A stretch of DNA of 12,975 bases, taken from positions 5,312-18,286 of the forward strand of contig DYJG01000008.1 of assembly GCA_020723225.1 (NCBI GenBank), given 5' to 3'. The notes beneath the pieces are model-generated. The model was not told the DNA's origin, did not search any database, and saw only the letters and a program-made list of their open reading frames with translations. Positions 12,832 to 12,975 of the stretch are shown here, piece by piece. The position numbers and the translations under genes were made by a program. The stretch is from Desulfobacca acetoxidans. GTDB lineage: Bacteria; Desulfobacterota; Desulfobaccia; Desulfobaccales; 0-14-0-80-60-11. Numbering within the stretch: position 1 is the first letter of the stretch; every line of letters begins with the position of its first letter.

Positions 12832-12975
12832 TGGCCACCCGCAACGCCGGGAAGGTGCGGGAGCTCAAGGACCTGCTTAAGGGATTGGGCGTCGAGCTGT
12901 TGAGCCTGGCCGATTTCCCGGACCTGCCGGAGATTCCGGAAGAAGGGGCCACCTTTGCGGAGAACGCGGCCGCCA
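12810..12975 (+). CDS. rdgB: dITP/XTP pyrophosphatase RdgB (HAM1), 5' part only
   Basis: The frame starts with MPAPTLVMATRNAGKVRELK, the signature N-terminus of the Ham1/RdgB family, which removes non-canonical purine nucleoside triphosphates such as dITP and XTP. IPEEGATFAENAAA before the window edge is the next conserved block (EEGxTFxENA). About 55 residues are visible; the remainder lies outside the window. ATG at 12810 lies inside rph (22-bp overlap), with AGGAGG at 12791-12796, somewhat far upstream. A second in-frame ATG at 12831 overlaps the rph stop codon as TGATG and is the alternative start; the first fits the family N-terminus better. Confidence 0.93.
   Translation, partial: MPAPTLVMATRNAGKVRELKDLLKGLGVELLSLADFPDLPEIPEEGATFAENAAA

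Noticed and set aside
1..12975. tRNA, rRNA or insertion sequence
   Set aside because: No cloverleaf with a CCA-adjacent acceptor, rRNA-like core or transposase was recognised by eye on either strand; a tRNAscan or ISfinder search could still find something short.

Overview
The window looks like a piece of a GC-rich bacterial chromosome, most likely from an anaerobic, sulfate-reducing-type Desulfobacterota (former Deltaproteobacteria), perhaps near Desulfobacca. This is inferred from gene content, codon use and the style of the housekeeping proteins; no rRNA is present to confirm it. A MutL with an intact endonuclease motif says the organism uses the MutH-independent form of mismatch repair.

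Layout. At the left edge lie two minus-strand genes: a SagB-type nitroreductase cut by the window edge, and an unrecognised 171-aa protein. A 505-bp non-coding stretch full of short repeats follows. Then comes a plus-strand Fe-S assembly pair, an IscU/NifU scaffold with a zinc-ribbon tail and a NifS-like protein, behind a near-consensus promoter and closed by a strong terminator. Next are a secreted Ntn-hydrolase (choloylglycine hydrolase/penicillin acylase family) with a structured leader and its own terminator, and a LysM-RlpA protein. The centre is a minus-strand housekeeping block, mutL, miaA, pgsA and a 184-aa gene of unknown function. It is interrupted between miaA and pgsA by an AT-rich toxin-antitoxin module (MqsR-like toxin; zinc-finger/HTH/Panacea antitoxin) on the opposite strand behind two palindromic operators. 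The right end has a short promoter-terminator unit, a 56-aa protein, rph and the start of rdgB, all on the plus strand.

Most notable. (1) The NifS-like protein has lost the PLP-binding lysine: the usual HK of the active site reads NQ (Asn201-Gln202), and a second PLP contact (Gln to Ala179) is also gone. The sulfur-carrying Cys325 and the partner scaffold's cysteines are intact. It is probably not a PLP cysteine desulfurase. It resembles what I recall of the Archaeoglobus fulgidus IscS case, and suggests Fe-S assembly from free sulfide in a sulfide-rich organism. (2) At least nine intergenic arrays have a strict 7-bp period but different words (GGTTTTC, GGAACYC, CCTTGAA, GCAGTGA, CACTGRC and others). 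They recall the heptanucleotide STRR elements of cyanobacteria, and two facing arrays form a 16-bp perfect hairpin just before rph. (3) The leader of the secreted hydrolase can form two mutually exclusive hairpins. (4) The toxin-antitoxin insert ends one base from the miaA stop codon.
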